From Clavelina lepadiformis (lineage: Eukaryota > Chordata > Ascidiacea > Aplousobranchia > Clavelinidae): a stretch of DNA of 64,000 nucleotides. Location of the stretch: contig NC_135242.1 in NCBI RefSeq assembly GCF_947623445.1, forward strand, positions 19,344,001 through 19,408,000, written 5' to 3'. Under the pieces are notes generated by a model that worked only from the letters and a program-made list of their open reading frames with translations, ran no database searches and was not told the DNA's origin. The translations under genes and the position numbers were made by a program. Below, one piece after another: positions 48,701 through 61,100 of this stretch. Positions within the stretch are counted from its first letter, which is position 1, and the number at the start of each line of letters is the position of its first letter.

Positions 48701-49543
48701 TTAACCATCCTTGAAGCTAACCACTACCTGCGTTCTTTACTCGATCAGTGATGTCATGTAGTTTAAGTGATGACGTTTTCATGGTTATTTTAAATCTTGC
48801 GATAATTTCAAACACGGGTTTTTATCTAAGTTATTATCTTCAAGGGTTACAACACCAACGCCGGATCAAAAGGAAGTCAATTATCTGGAGGACAGAAGCA
48901 GAGAATCGCCATCGCACGTGCTCTTCTTCGAAATCCGAAGATTCTTCTCCTTGATGAAGCAACATCCGCTCTTGACACGGAAAATGAAAAGGTTTAATCG
49001 AAGCAATCTAACTAAGTGGTCAAAGTTCAACCTTCCTCAAAGAATATAAATACTGCTCTTGCAAGAGCAACAACTAGACAGTACTCCCACTTACTTAACA
49101 TTTGGAAATTATTTTAGATTGTCCAAGAAGCGCTTGACTCTGCCCGGTCAGGCCGGACCAGTATCGTGATCGCCCATCGTCTGTCCACTGTAAAGAATGC
49201 CGACCAAATCGCTGTGATAGATTCCGGCACCGTGATTGAGGTTGGCACTCATGATGAGTTAATTGCTAAGAAGGGAGCCTATTACAGGTATGGGTCTGGC
49301 TTTTGGTCTGTGCGAGCACGATTCGTGAACGTCAATTAATCCAGTAATGCAGTTAGTTCTGGGCACCGTTCTACTTGGTCTGTTAATTGCTATGTGGGGA
49401 ATATGCATTGAACAGCATTTCGTGAAAGTGTCACACCTTTTGGATTTTATTTTATAAAACAAAAACGTGAATAAATGTGGAAACTTTTTGTTTGTAGTTT
49501 GGTAAATGCTCAAATCTTCACCAACGAGGGCGGAATTGCCTGA
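36764..49543 (+). CDS. ABCB-type full transporter (P-glycoprotein-like), 25 exons, 1310 aa
   Basis: Coding exons: 36764-36862, 37107-37306, 37447-37590, 37828-37932, 40160-40331, 40749-40873, 42307-42520, 42692-42874, 42954-43070, 43222-43434, 43663-43843, 44110-44346, 44411-44641, 44869-45047, 45205-45415, 45627-45776, 45854-45959, 46257-46397, 46575-46731, 46918-47115, 47399-47511, 48293-48386, 48845-48991, 49118-49287, 49498-49543; 3933 nt, phases consistent. Layout is TMD1-NBD1-linker-TMD2-NBD2, as in ABCB1/4/11 (about 1280 aa). NBD1: Walker [10 protein letters not shown] at 433-441, signature VSGGQ at 537-541 (usually LSGGQ), Walker B ILLLDE ending at 562, H-loop AHRLST. NBD2: Walker A 1097-1105, LSGGQ 1203-1207, Walker B ending at 1228, AHRLST. 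Both sites keep the catalytic Glu, so both should hydrolyse ATP. The linker is unusually charged (a Lys run then a Glu run). It exports lipophilic compounds from cells by family knowledge; substrate unassigned. A TTTTGCAG before 36729 suggests a 5' UTR intron. Intron 4 holds a 2-kb transposon. Confidence 0.95.
37616..37661. mobile_element. 46-base remnant of a hAT-like MITE in ABCB intron 3
   Basis: The right 35 bases are the complement of the end of the element at 30917-31260 (GGTTGGACACCCCTG at its edge). Perfect 8-base duplications ATATAGTG lie at 37608-37615 and 37662-37669. The left end is missing, so a longer insertion was reduced to one terminus while both target copies survived. Confidence 0.8.
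38074..40091 (-). mobile_element. Broken DNA transposon (CACTGG ends) in ABCB intron 4
   Basis: Ends CACTGGTCAACAAA and its complement, flanked by TTA on both sides (38071-38073 and 40092-40094). Three minus-strand blocks are related to the transposase-like protein at 61220-62968: 39540-39127 (IPMVWHEP...[16 protein letters not shown]), 39060-38824 ([33 protein letters not shown]) and 38713-38339 ([16 protein letters not shown]). They lie in different frames, the N-terminal zinc-binding part and the C-terminal third are missing or unreadable, so this is a dead copy from a diverged subfamily. It does not disturb the splice sites of the host gene. Confidence 0.85.
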
Positions 49544-51965
49544 AATTCTCACCTTTAGAAGCTTTAAAGAAAAATGACGTTATAGGTGTTGTTCACTCGA
49601 GGTTGTTCTGGATGCGTTTAAGCGAAACGTTTGAAAGGACAAATTCGGTTTTGGTCGAAAGTTTTTTTCGGCTTTGTTTTGCGTCTTTTAGGTTGTAAGA
49701 TAGAGCTTTGTTAGTTTTAATTTAAACTGTGCACAATATGGTTTATGTGTGATGTTGTTCCTCGTGTAAGCTCCGTTTATGTGTGATTGTGCACTTTTTT
49801 AAGGGTTAACGTTTTAGCATTGATTTATTTGTCATTAGGTACAACTTTTTCGTCTTACCCGCTAACCTGTGTATATTTAAAGTATAGCCTACTTCTAACT
49901 TACCAACGAATTAAATTGTAATTTACCTGCAAACATGGGCATCAGTTACGCCTAGATATGAGTAAATTTAGGTTGGAAGTCGCTTTCCACAAACATTGCC
50001 CCCAATTAATAGCTATTACATAGTTACAAGTTACAACACACATTGCTTTTTTAATACTTGCTTTGACAGCAGTGTGTCTTGATTTGAAAAATATTGCTTT
50101 ATTACCTTCTTGTGTTGTAAACCGATTCTACAAAACCGACTGCATTACATCCAAAGCAAACGAGTCGATTTTTGGCTTTGAAATATGAGCTGTGGTATGT
50201 ATGTGCTGATTAAGGTCATCATAGTGGCATACTCGTAACATGTGTTACGAACGTGGCCACACTGTTTGTAATGTTCTCTGGTTAGTCTACCTGGCATTTT
50301 AACGCGGACTGGCTCGAATGCTGGGCTGATTGTTATTTCGTCTTGTGTTTAAGGTAGTGAGGCGGTCCTTCGTGGCTTTAAAGAACAAGCGGACAACTAT
50401 GTTAAAGCAGGTATGACCATGTATTTCTCCCAAACTTTTGCTTATGCTGCGTAAAGTTTCCCACTTTCTTCCGACTGCACACTGTAAGCAATTCCCTTAA
50501 TGTCAAAATAAATTTTCTTGTCCAAGCGGAAAGTTGATATTCTGTTTAAGGTTATTTGCGGAAAGTTTTGTTATTGCTACAGTACTATAGATTGAGCAGA
50601 GAATAACAAGATATCAAGTATTCCCATCCTACACAGCTGAGGCTACAACCCCAAAGTTGACAGTTTCATATACGCACAATTTTAGTGTTTCTCTCACAAA
50701 ATTTTTAATTATTCTATTAAATATTATAGCAATATTATATAGATATTATATCAGGTATTATAGCAATGTTGCTCGAAAATATTATAGCAAGTTATATAAC
50801 ACGAGGCTGGTATCTAAAGCCAAGTACGGTCAGCCATACTACAACGCGCACATATCAGAGACTTACTGACTCGAGTCACTTTTTCCAAAGACTTGATTTG
50901 ACTCAAATTCCTTTCAAAAAAGTGCATAAATGACTTGACTTGTCAATGTTTGAAATGATTCGACTTAACACGAGTCGGTTCGTTTTGGTTACGTTTCAGC
51001 ATTAAGATAAAACGAATCTCTATATATTGGTTCGAACACATTAAAGCGTAAATGTAGTCTACGAACGCGTACGGTGCAAACAAATGGAAAAAATAATGTA
51101 ATAATCCTAAATAGTTTCTGATTGACAGAAATGGTATACTTGCTTTCTGTTTGGTTTGTTCAGTGACTTGACTTGAGTCTTAATGACTTGACTTGACTTG
51201 CGATTCGAGTTTAATGACTTGGTTACAACCTTGAACCGCTTACTAGTACGAATGTTTTGTACTTGCCAAATGAAATTACCATGTTTCGGTAAATAATATT
51301 CAAAGTAGGTAAATTAATTAATTGGTTCATTAACATTAAACTTAACAACAACACGAACTAGCTCTTTTTGTTCGGAAATTTAGCTTTTTCGGAATTTGTT
51401 TCAATAACACTGATGCTTAGAAGCAGTAAAAAAACAAAATTGTCACATTATATAGGACAGCAGAGACACGTTATGTGCGTTATATTTATATGTTCAATCG
51501 CAATATTTTGGTTCATCAAAAACATAATTTGGATAATAGTTATCATAAAAAGAAACACTTTGCAAAATACTGAGCGATATATAATCAATTTTATTGTACA
51601 ACAAAATGAATTGCAAATAGTTTAATCTAGCCTATACATAAAGGTTTTATATAGAGACGAATGAATCGAAAATACGACAAATAAAATATTGCTTAACAAC
51701 TTCATTTTTTAAGAGTACGATATCCGTTTTGTGTCTTGTTAAATAGACTTGTTCATGGTTGAAATTGCAGCCTGGAACAGAAACATAAGATGGTCCCTAA
51801 AAACAGCATGCTCTAGGTTTGGATTTCTACCTAACTGCAATTGCTATAAATGTCTTTATTTGAAATACAGTAATGTCTTGGACGTGTAAACGTTTTTAAT
51901 GTGTAGCCTGAACGTGGAAGGTTACCTCCTATACCTAGATTTACAATTAGGTTATAATAAAACAT
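49544..51965. other. Intergenic, contains a TGACTT-rich repeat
   Basis: Follows the ABCB stop and reaches the 3' end of the membrane-protein gene on the other strand. Besides the repeat at 50866-51235, TATTATAGCAA occurs three times at 50725-50800. No gene was recognised; an exon-like open stretch at 50356-50411 is discussed under rejected items. Confidence 0.5.
50866..51235. mobile_element. MITE-like segment rich in TGACTTGACT words
   Basis: The left edge (CTGACTCGAGTCACTTTTT) and the right part (repeated TGACTTGACTTGAGTC and GATTCGAGTTTAATGACTT) carry the same short words, partly inverted, around a non-repetitive middle. Such ends are common in non-autonomous DNA transposons, but I could not fix exact termini or a target duplication. 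Confidence 0.45.
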
Positions 51966-53434
51966 TTAACTTTCCCACCAATCCCAGAAAAATTCTTTTC
52001 CATTATTCCTCAATGGGCCCCAGTCATCTTCCGGAAATGCTTGGTCCATTTGCTTTTGTTTGATTTTTACCAGACCAATTTCCGTAAAAGAAATTGCACC
52101 AACAAGGTACAGGAATATAAAAACCAGGAGTGTCATTAAAAGAAGAATGACCTGATAAAAACGTGATAGGCTATAGGCTGGGTATCAGACTATCATTACA
52201 TTGTACTTGCATGAGCGAAAGCATAAAATTTCCACATTTAAATGCTAACTGTGCCAGAAGTTAATTCAGATTGATTTTCGAAATAAGATGCAATTTATTG
52301 CATATTCATGAAATTGGTTATGTTTGAAATTTTTTTTGCAGAAAGCTTAAATGTACTAAAGTAGGCCTACTTACGATATTTCTTCCAACTTCAATTGCAA
52401 TATGTCTAATGTCGTATTTATTGACGTAGGTGATCACCGTCAAAAATTTGTTGTTAACTGGCTTCATGGACAAGTGAGCAAAACAATTTTCCAATGCATT
52501 TTCAGTTATTTTTGACATGTATTGCGCTGTTCTTTCTTTTGTAGGCTGTATAAGTTATATCAAAATTTACTGTTACAAAAATATTCGAAACTATATACCA
52601 AGCCTATATATGAGATACACTATAAACTAAACTGCATCTGAAATGGATTTCATTAATATGTACCAGTACCACTAGCACGTGAAAACTACTCACTGATGAT
52701 CTCGGATCATTAAACGTATAACATAAATGTGGTGTCTCAAAATATGGTTTACTCATTGGAACAACTGAAGAACCAGAATCTATTTTTTTCATACTATGAC
52801 GTATGAAGTTTTCATATGGTGTCACGATTGCTTTCAAACATTGTCCATTACTGTCCCACCACCCTATAAATTCATACGTTATTTTTAAAAGCAATGTTAA
52901 ACAGTACTAAATATGCAACGGCTAGGCAAATGGCCTTGAAAAGATTACCTGGATATTCCAAATGACTCTGGTTGGAAGACCTAAATGGAACATTTAGGCA
53001 TTTGCAATGACGATATGTTGGTGCAATAATGCCTCGAACAAAGACGTGGCACCCGTTACAGTTGGTAGTAAATTTTGGATTCATTGATGGCATAGTATTT
53101 TCACTGTTGTATTCAACGTCTAACGCAGATAATACGCCCATATTCTCCAAAACTTTATACGCATACAGTCTTCTATTATCCTGGCTGAGGAAATGAGATT
53201 GACAAAATAAACGTTTTACTGTAAAATTTCTGATTTTGCGTTTTTTGGATAATACCTGTACAATGTAGTTTCGCCTTCTTCCCTTATTTTATAGACTCGG
53301 ATCGGTGTTATATCTGCCAGTTTCATCCTTCTCGATGCAATCGCATAAATCAGAAAATCAACATCTCGTCCATCGCAGAAAGTGCGAGAAATTGAGTTTT
53401 GACAAAACCTTATGGATGATATTTTTGATTTCAT
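51966..53434 (-). CDS. Unrecognised single-pass membrane protein, 5 exons, 313 aa
   Basis: Exons in transcription order: 53434-53256, 53184-52949, 52863-52694, 52545-52375, 52151-51966; 942 nt with consistent phases and good GT-AG sites, so this is a real gene. An in-frame stop upstream supports the ATG at 53434. There is no signal peptide; the only strong hydrophobic helix is VILLLMTLLVFIFLYLVGAI (about 253-272), followed by a short acidic and tryptophan-rich tail (DDWGPL, FFWDWWES). The region before it contains a Cys-rich patch (CNGCHVF...HCKCLN, about 102-124) and WWDSNGQC. Topology could be a tail-near-anchored protein with a cytosolic N-terminus, or the long part could be lumenal if the helix acts as a reverse anchor. 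I do not recognise the family and assign no function. Confidence 0.85.
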
Positions 53435-55182
53435 GGTTTTTATCTTTTATTCAACTTATTTTCAGTTTTATGCAAAAGCCATCAGTGCTGCTTAAAAACT
53501 TTTCACTTAAACTCACAACCGAAGCATAACGAAAAAAATCGGTAAACAGCCACTTGCTATTCAAACCTGTACGCCTATCCAGGAACCTAAAGTAAAACTT
53601 TAACCTGTTGAAGAAAAGTCAATAAAGAGGTTTAAACCAAACAATTCAAACAAATTGCATCGTCGACGAGTAATGAAGAACAGCTAGTTATAGTTGTTAC
53701 CGCGTTTGTTGTTACGCTAATTTGCCGTTTGAACTTTTTGCGGTTTAGTACTTTCAATTGAGCAGCGTGCGTTGTATCCTATTTATAAAAACTTTAGGCC
53801 AACGTTGAACTTTTTCCACAAATTTTAATTACACTTGAAAATCATCGGATGATAGCCTATCTCAGTCAAGACTACTCTCAGCGGTGTATTCCTAAAAAGA
53901 AGTGGAGATTCGCTGTCCAGCAGCTACGGTATTGTATCCAAATGCTTATTTCAAATGTATATAAAAATGATGATAACATGACATAAAGCAAGAAAAGTAA
54001 GGGAATGCAATCCTCCGTCAAAAAACTGGGTGGTTGGCGGCCCCCATCCATTACACCACTGACTACTCTGGCTCAATTAACTACTCTGTATCGCTTTTAA
54101 AACCCAATGCTTACGGCTTCATCACTTCATAATCCTTTTTATCAGCTCGCATGTTCCGAAATGCCGTAATGCAGATACATTGTGCCAACTAAACAGTGTT
54201 CTTACTAGGTTGTTTTGGTTGTAATTAGTTGCTGCTTGATCGATTGTTCGTTAGTCTGATTTCAATGATATGCGTGTTCGTTAACCACTGATAGACTAGT
54301 TAGGCATCAAAGTACATTAATAAAACTGACAAAGTTCTTGAATATAGTTATAGTAATGATTCACAGCGAAAGGGTTATTGCTTTCAGAGCACAAAATAGA
54401 GATGCATTCGGTATGACTGCCAGTGCTTGACTGAACAATTGAGAATTAGCGCGTTGAGCGCCATGATAACGATTGACATATCTTTTACTCCGGATTTGCG
54501 TTGTTTGAAGTTAACGCAAGATTTAGAACATATAATATAAAGAAAACAAAGAATTTTATACAACCTTAATACTCTTTGAACAAATGTTCAGTTTTGTCTG
54601 ATTTCATTTTTATGGTGCCTTCCAATCCTTCCATGCGGCAAGTGAAGCCTTACTTTAAAAACATTTACTTAGCTTATATTTCATGTTTTGGGAACTGCTC
54701 CAAAAGCTGAGGCAGTAAAAACTACGAATGCTAACACAAACACTACATGTCATTATTTCCACATTCTTCTTCATAGCATCTCTGCAAAGCAAGTGCTTAA
54801 AGTGACGGACAAAAGCTAAAACAAGTTCGAAACATCTGAAGCTAAAAGTTGATAGAATTTTTATTTAAATATTAATTTTGAAATCATGTACGAAAACTTA
54901 TTCTTCAAACTCAGGAAACATTTTCTTGATATTTGAAGAAAAACGTTATGTACCTTGACCTAACGTTTTTTTGGATTGATACATAATATGTCCATGTGGT
55001 TTAGAAAAGTATGAGCGTTTCACCTTTAATCGTTACTATAGTGATCGTATCAATGCGGACCTCAAGGATTGATGGTCTTGCATAGAGTATAGGGCCTATT
55101 GGACTTTTCGTTGTTCGTGTTTAATTGGCCTGTCTGTATTAATTAACTCAACGTAGTAGTTATTTAGTTAGTTATAAAGAGA
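53435..55182. other. Intergenic between membrane-protein gene and EFHC2, nothing recognised
   Basis: This divergent intergenic region must hold the promoters of both neighbours. I see no clear TATA box, tandem repeat, foldback or exon-like stretch. Confidence 0.5.
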
Positions 55183-58100
55183 ATGGCGCTTCCATACTTA
55201 CCAGGGAACTCCTTTAATAAAAACGTAAGTACGGTAGTGATACTTTAGTAAGATACCGGTAGGCTATTAAAACTTGGAGTAATTTAGGATTTTTGGCTCG
55301 GCTTGATCTATCAGTAATGGTTGTGGTTGTACCGTTCCTTGCATCAAAAATTGTCATTTTAAACCAGTAAAAGTGGCAATGCTACTACGTTCAGGGATTT
55401 TTTACGAGTTTTAGGTTTCTTTGTGGTATAAATCTCTGAAATACGATACGGTAACTTAAATCAGTTTTGTAGACCATATCAGATTGTTCATTTCATAAAA
55501 ACTGGGTTGAACTTGGGGTTTGTTACTATTAGCTATTGTAATAAGTACTATTAAGTACTATTATTATTTATATATACTTTTAAGTATTGGCATTGGTATT
55601 ACTAAAAATAGATGGTATGGGTTAAAAATATTCATTAGTTGCAGTACATTTGCTAGCCTAGAAATTTTATGTACATTTGGCCTCCCCAAAGTATACTGAA
55701 ATCTGGCTGTTACCATAATGCAATTGTTCGTATACCAGTAGCCTAATCTTTTTTCTATGTCAAAACCGCCAGGCTCTTTAATTTGATCTTAAAAGAAACA
55801 GTAATAACATTAACAACACATCTTGCACAGATTAATCAAATAACTTACAATTTTCAACATTCTCACTTTCAGCTTGGAAAAGAGAAGTTCCACAAGTCGC
55901 ATCATTTTGATTATCAAAATGATATCTCTATGCTTGTTGGTGCAACAAAGCCTGGCATTGGTGGAGAGCTTCTCTTGGGACAAAAGAGCAAGCCCAAACA
56001 TAGCATCTTTCCTAAAGGAGAAGGTAGCAACGCACCAGCATGGGTTGCTTTCGACAGACAGGTAAAAGGTTGAATGTAGGAATTAAATTTGATCAAAATA
56101 TATCTTCCATTTCTTTGGCGTTGGACTGTTAATGGTTTCTTCTTTATTGTTCTTATTCTATGGCTAGGGCAAGAGCCTGTGCAATAGGCAGGGCCTGCAC
56201 AGGCAGTTGCTAAGGTAAGAGCTGTGCAAGAACCGAATTGTATTGATTAGGTTTCTTGCTGACGGAAGCAACTAATTGGCATTGTACATCATAGTTTTAA
56301 GGCAGAGTACATCAATATTTAAGACAATTTGAAGGCACTCTTAGAATGATTAAGCAGATATTTACTATGGATAAATTTCTTTAATTTCCATTTACAATAG
56401 TAGGCTTACCACAAATAATTATACACTCTAATAATACTGAGAAATATCACTTTCATACACGGTTTAAATCAATATATAAAGTTTTTGATGGATTACCAGT
56501 ACTATTTTTCCATAACCTAGTAACTTAATCAAAATCCTCTGCAATGTTTATCATATAGAGTTGCTAGAAGACTTGTTTTAAAGTAATACATGATAACTAG
56601 TAAATTTCTGGATAACTTTTAAACAATATATTTAAACTATACTAATTTACAGTATTCATACACATTTTTGAAAATTTTACTACCAATAATATTCCCTCAA
56701 AATTCTATAAACTCTCAACTCCATTCCACGACAAAAAAGTTCTAAACGAACAATTTTTTCTCAAACTAAAACAAGAGCATATAATACTTTAATATAATAT
56801 ATTTAAAAGAACAACTGCAATGCCTCTGTTTGCCCGCTTTGTCCTCCTTACCCTACTGTTGAAGTTATTGAGTGTTGTTATAAGCATTGGGTACATGGTG
56901 GGACTTTGGAGAAACATGTGACTGTATGCCACCTATTGTTAAAAACTAAGTTTCTGTTCATTAAAAACTAAATGCATGGAAAATAGCACGTAATGTTTTT
57001 TATTTTAGAAATTTTCGTATTTGTAATTATTTTATTCTATTTTTTTTAAATAACAGGTTTTAAGCTTTCAAGCCTATTACCAAGAAGCTGTTCATGAAAA
57101 GCGAGAGGAGCAATACAGGATAAGAAGCTGCAAAGTTTACTTCTATCTCGAAGATGATTCAATTCAAGTTATTGAACCACAGGTATCACTTATCCTGGAG
57201 AAATACTAAAACAAAAATTACTTAGAGTGCTCTGAAAGAAATGTACTCAATTAGTAATGCTCTATCATTAAGTAAAGAACAACTTGACAACAGCAACACT
57301 GAAAAACTAACCATATGATATTAAATGCTAATTGTGCTAGTTGAAAAATTCTGGAATTCCACAAGGAACGTTGATAAGACGTCACAGGATTCCTCTTCCT
57401 GCCCCTCATGATGATGAATTTTACACCATTGAACACTTTAATGTTGGAAATGAGCTTGTTCTTTATGGAAAGTAAGTCTCTGCTGGCATTGGACTGATCT
57501 AATTATGATATTATCATACTATCAGTCCAAGGAACTGTCACATTTAGATTAAACTACATGATGAAGACCATGTTATAAGATGTTCTTCTATCTTTTTTAT
57601 CTGTTTTCATTTTTAAAAAGAAGATGTTTCACCTTTGAAATTGTTTAATTTAGGAAATTTAAACTAACCAATTGCGATGAGTTTACAAAGAACTTCCTGT
57701 GTAAACTTGGAGTACGAGTAAACACACCACAAGAGTCTCCAAATGATCCATACTCTTCCATGAGAAAAGAGGTATGCTACAAACTAATACTGCGTACCGG
57801 TACGATGAACAAATTTTCTCATAATAACTCTATTACGTTTTGACAATCCTATGATAGTTACGATTAAAACCAAAGTAAGTCATGAGTTGTATGTCTTAAA
57901 CTTCTTAAGACATATGCTCTGCTTTAGATGGAAGAAAGTATGCAAGCGCTGAGGCCATATGAACGAACTGACACTCTGAAACAATTTCTCGACCATGATC
58001 GTCATGTTCTTCGGTTTGAATGTTATTGGGATGATGCAGATTCCATGTTTGGTGACACAAGAGAAATGGTAAGTCACGCATTGGCGTACGCAAAAATTTT

Positions 58101-61100
58101 CATTTGGAGGTTTTCGCGAGGTTTCAGTTCGGCTAGTTACGGCACCTTTTAGACGTAATGTATTAACACATGGTTTGAACCTCAAAACCTTTCCTATGCT
58201 TACGTACACCAATAGGTAAGGACATCAACATGTTTCTATCTTTTCTCATAATGTAACTGTCACACAAATAGTAATACAGTTTTGTATTCGAAATGGCTGT
58301 AGAGTTACTCTTTATGTTCTAATTTTTCAGGTGTTGCACTATTTCCTGGCTGACGATACCATTGAAATACGTGAGGTTATTCCTCCAAATTCGGGCCGAG
58401 ACGCAGTTCCCGTGTTCTTGAAGAGATCAAGATTGCCTAAGGTTCACTGAACAAGGCGCATTCCACTTTTACTGTATTATAACACAGTCCCTATCTCCAT
58501 AGATTAACTGGGATCTAGCTAGAAAGGGTCGGTTCAAGCGTTGATTTTGCTAAAATTAAAGAGAAACAATTTGCTTTGCAGAATGCTCCACTACCATTGA
58601 GGCAGCCAGGCGAAAAGACGGACAGAACCGTTCTTAATGTCTTTGGTCCAATGGGTCACGGCGGACGGTATATTCTCGACAGTTTAAAGGTAGGCTCTGA
58701 AGTTCCGAATCGATTAAAAGCAAACTGCAAATGGCCAGAAAACTAAACATAGTTAGCATACGCCACTCACTCGGCTACTGCTGTGTCTTTCATTCAGACC
58801 GGTGCCGTCTATGAAGATTTCTACACGAGTGCTGATCTTGTTCTCGGAGCCGTTCTGAACGTATGGGGCCGAAAGCTTATCTTATGCAACTGCGATGACT
58901 TCACCAAGGAATACTACAAGACAAAATTTGGCATTGGTAAGCAGGGTCAACGCCACCCAAATGCACGCTGCTGCAAAAACTTTCCACGTCATAAATCATT
59001 TGTTTTAAAGATAACTTTGACGCGATCAAGTACAAGGGTGACCAGGGCATGAAGATGCCGCGTCCCATACCTCCCTATAACGGATTCGGATCCGAGGAGG
59101 ACTCTCTGTGCTCCTGTATGGGTCTCATTCCAAAACCGCCTCAGAGAGACTTCATTAAGTTTATGGAAAAAGATAGGTATGGTGACGTTAGTTTTAATGT
59201 AATGCCCGTAAAGCTTATCCACTCTAGCACAATTGTTTTCCAATAGAGTCTTGATTTCAAATTCATCCCTTTTGAAAAAGAACTTACTCCTCACAAGAAA
59301 TTTAATTTTGCAGACATGGCCTTGAAAGTAACGTGTTGAGATTCGTTACATTTATGGCGACTGACAATCCAATCGACAAAGACCGAAAGTTTATTGTCTC
59401 TTACTTCCTATCTGACGACACAATTGCGGTATTCGAACCTCCACAGAGAAACTCTGGTAAAATTTTTGCGCTGGAGTTTGGCTTCAAAGTCTTAACCGAT
59501 CATTATCGCTATAAGAGTTATTATTTTCGTGATTGGGTAAAGACGTTCGGCCATTGTGTATTGGTAAGGTCCCGTTTTTGAGGTATCCATATAATCTTCG
59601 CTTAAATCCATTCAGGTATTATCGGTGGTAAATTTTTGGAACGTGGGCGGGTTAAGAAACCGGGTCAGGACACCTTCAAGAGCCAGATGTCGGAATACTT
59701 TACCTCGGAAGATTTCTATGTTGGGGCAAAGATCGTCATCAATAACTTTGATTTCGTCATTTCTGACGCTGATGAATACGCCTTCCGGTACATGGAAGAA
59801 CACGCAGACGAGGTATTCTTTAATATTATTTAGTTCTCGACAAATTGTTTGGTTGAATTTGAGTCGCGTGTTTTAGGTTTGCTCAACCACGTAATTAGAT
59901 ACTATCAGATAAAGCATAAGTATTTACTCTAAAAATGTAGATTTTAGTAATGTGAAGTATTAAAGCCTGTGTTAAATAATCAGTTTCCGTCGGCCAATAT
60001 GAGCCTGATTGCGGAGAAGCTGAAGAAGGCGACCAAGGACAAGAGCAAGGACATCAAGGAATTCTTTGTTCTTAACGATCCCAGCGCCAGTGGCACAATC
60101 AGATACGAAAGTCTCAGGTAAAAGGAATTGATAGCAAGGCAGTTAGTTGCTGTAACGTGTCGGTTGTTAACAGAATGGGCTGATATTTTTGTTATTATAT
60201 GATTTTGGTACATACTCAGCTGTGGTAGAAAGTAGTTGGATTGTGTCGTTACTGGCAATATAGGCTAGCTGATGTTTTAATGTCCAGCTAAGTAAGCAAA
60301 CTAATTATGTGATTTCCTACAGGAATCTTTTGGCTCAGTTGGGCGGTTTCTCGGAGCACGAAATAATGACTATCGGACGGAATTACGCCCACAAGTTGGC
60401 GGAAGAAGTGGACATGACCTTGGTGTTGGCTGTGGCCCAGGAAAAATTAAAGAAAAAAAATTTCGAGGTTTGTCATATTGCGGCACCTTTAGGACTTTTG
60501 ACACGATCCTGGCTTATAGGTTCTATGCATCTTATTGTTATTCAAAAACTGCAGTTGCACGCCTGATAGAGCAAGCACATCCGAGTAAAGCATATAAAGT
60601 TTCTCCTAACCATTTTCGCTTCACTTTTTTATAAGCTAAGGTCACCTGTGGATTATATGGTCTACACAAAATTTCAGGTTTGGGTTTTGACAACTCACTT
60701 TAGCTAATTTTGGGGCGCTGAATCCGAAAATGAACTCAGATTTTTTCTATCACATCACGTTTTTGAGATATGAAATATCCCTAATTTTTGAAAAAAATCA
60801 ATTTTTGCCCCCCCTCTGTTGTCAAAACAAGGAATTCTGATGCAATAAACACTGTTTTACCTGCAATAATCTAGCTTTAATTAGCAAACAAGCATTCTAT
60901 ATTATATTCACACAAATTTGCGTTGTCTTTATTAAAATTTCATGTTTTGGAATAAAAAATAGGCATACAAAAGAGCAACCATAATAACATCAAACGCTAC
61001 ATTATGCTGACGAACCTGTCGATAGGACAGTGACAAGGTATTATCTGAATTATAGCCTACAGCTCACACAATATGCACATAGACAACGGAGTGCAGAAAT

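Noticed and set aside
50356-50411. Exon-like open stretch (SEAVLRGFKEQADNYVKA) with AG and GT edges after the ABCB stop
   Set aside because: The ABCB gene already ends with a canonical C-terminus at 49543, and no further exon could be chained to this piece.
57880-58212. 110-codon minus-strand ORF
   Set aside because: Antisense to EFHC2 exon 6; no family features.
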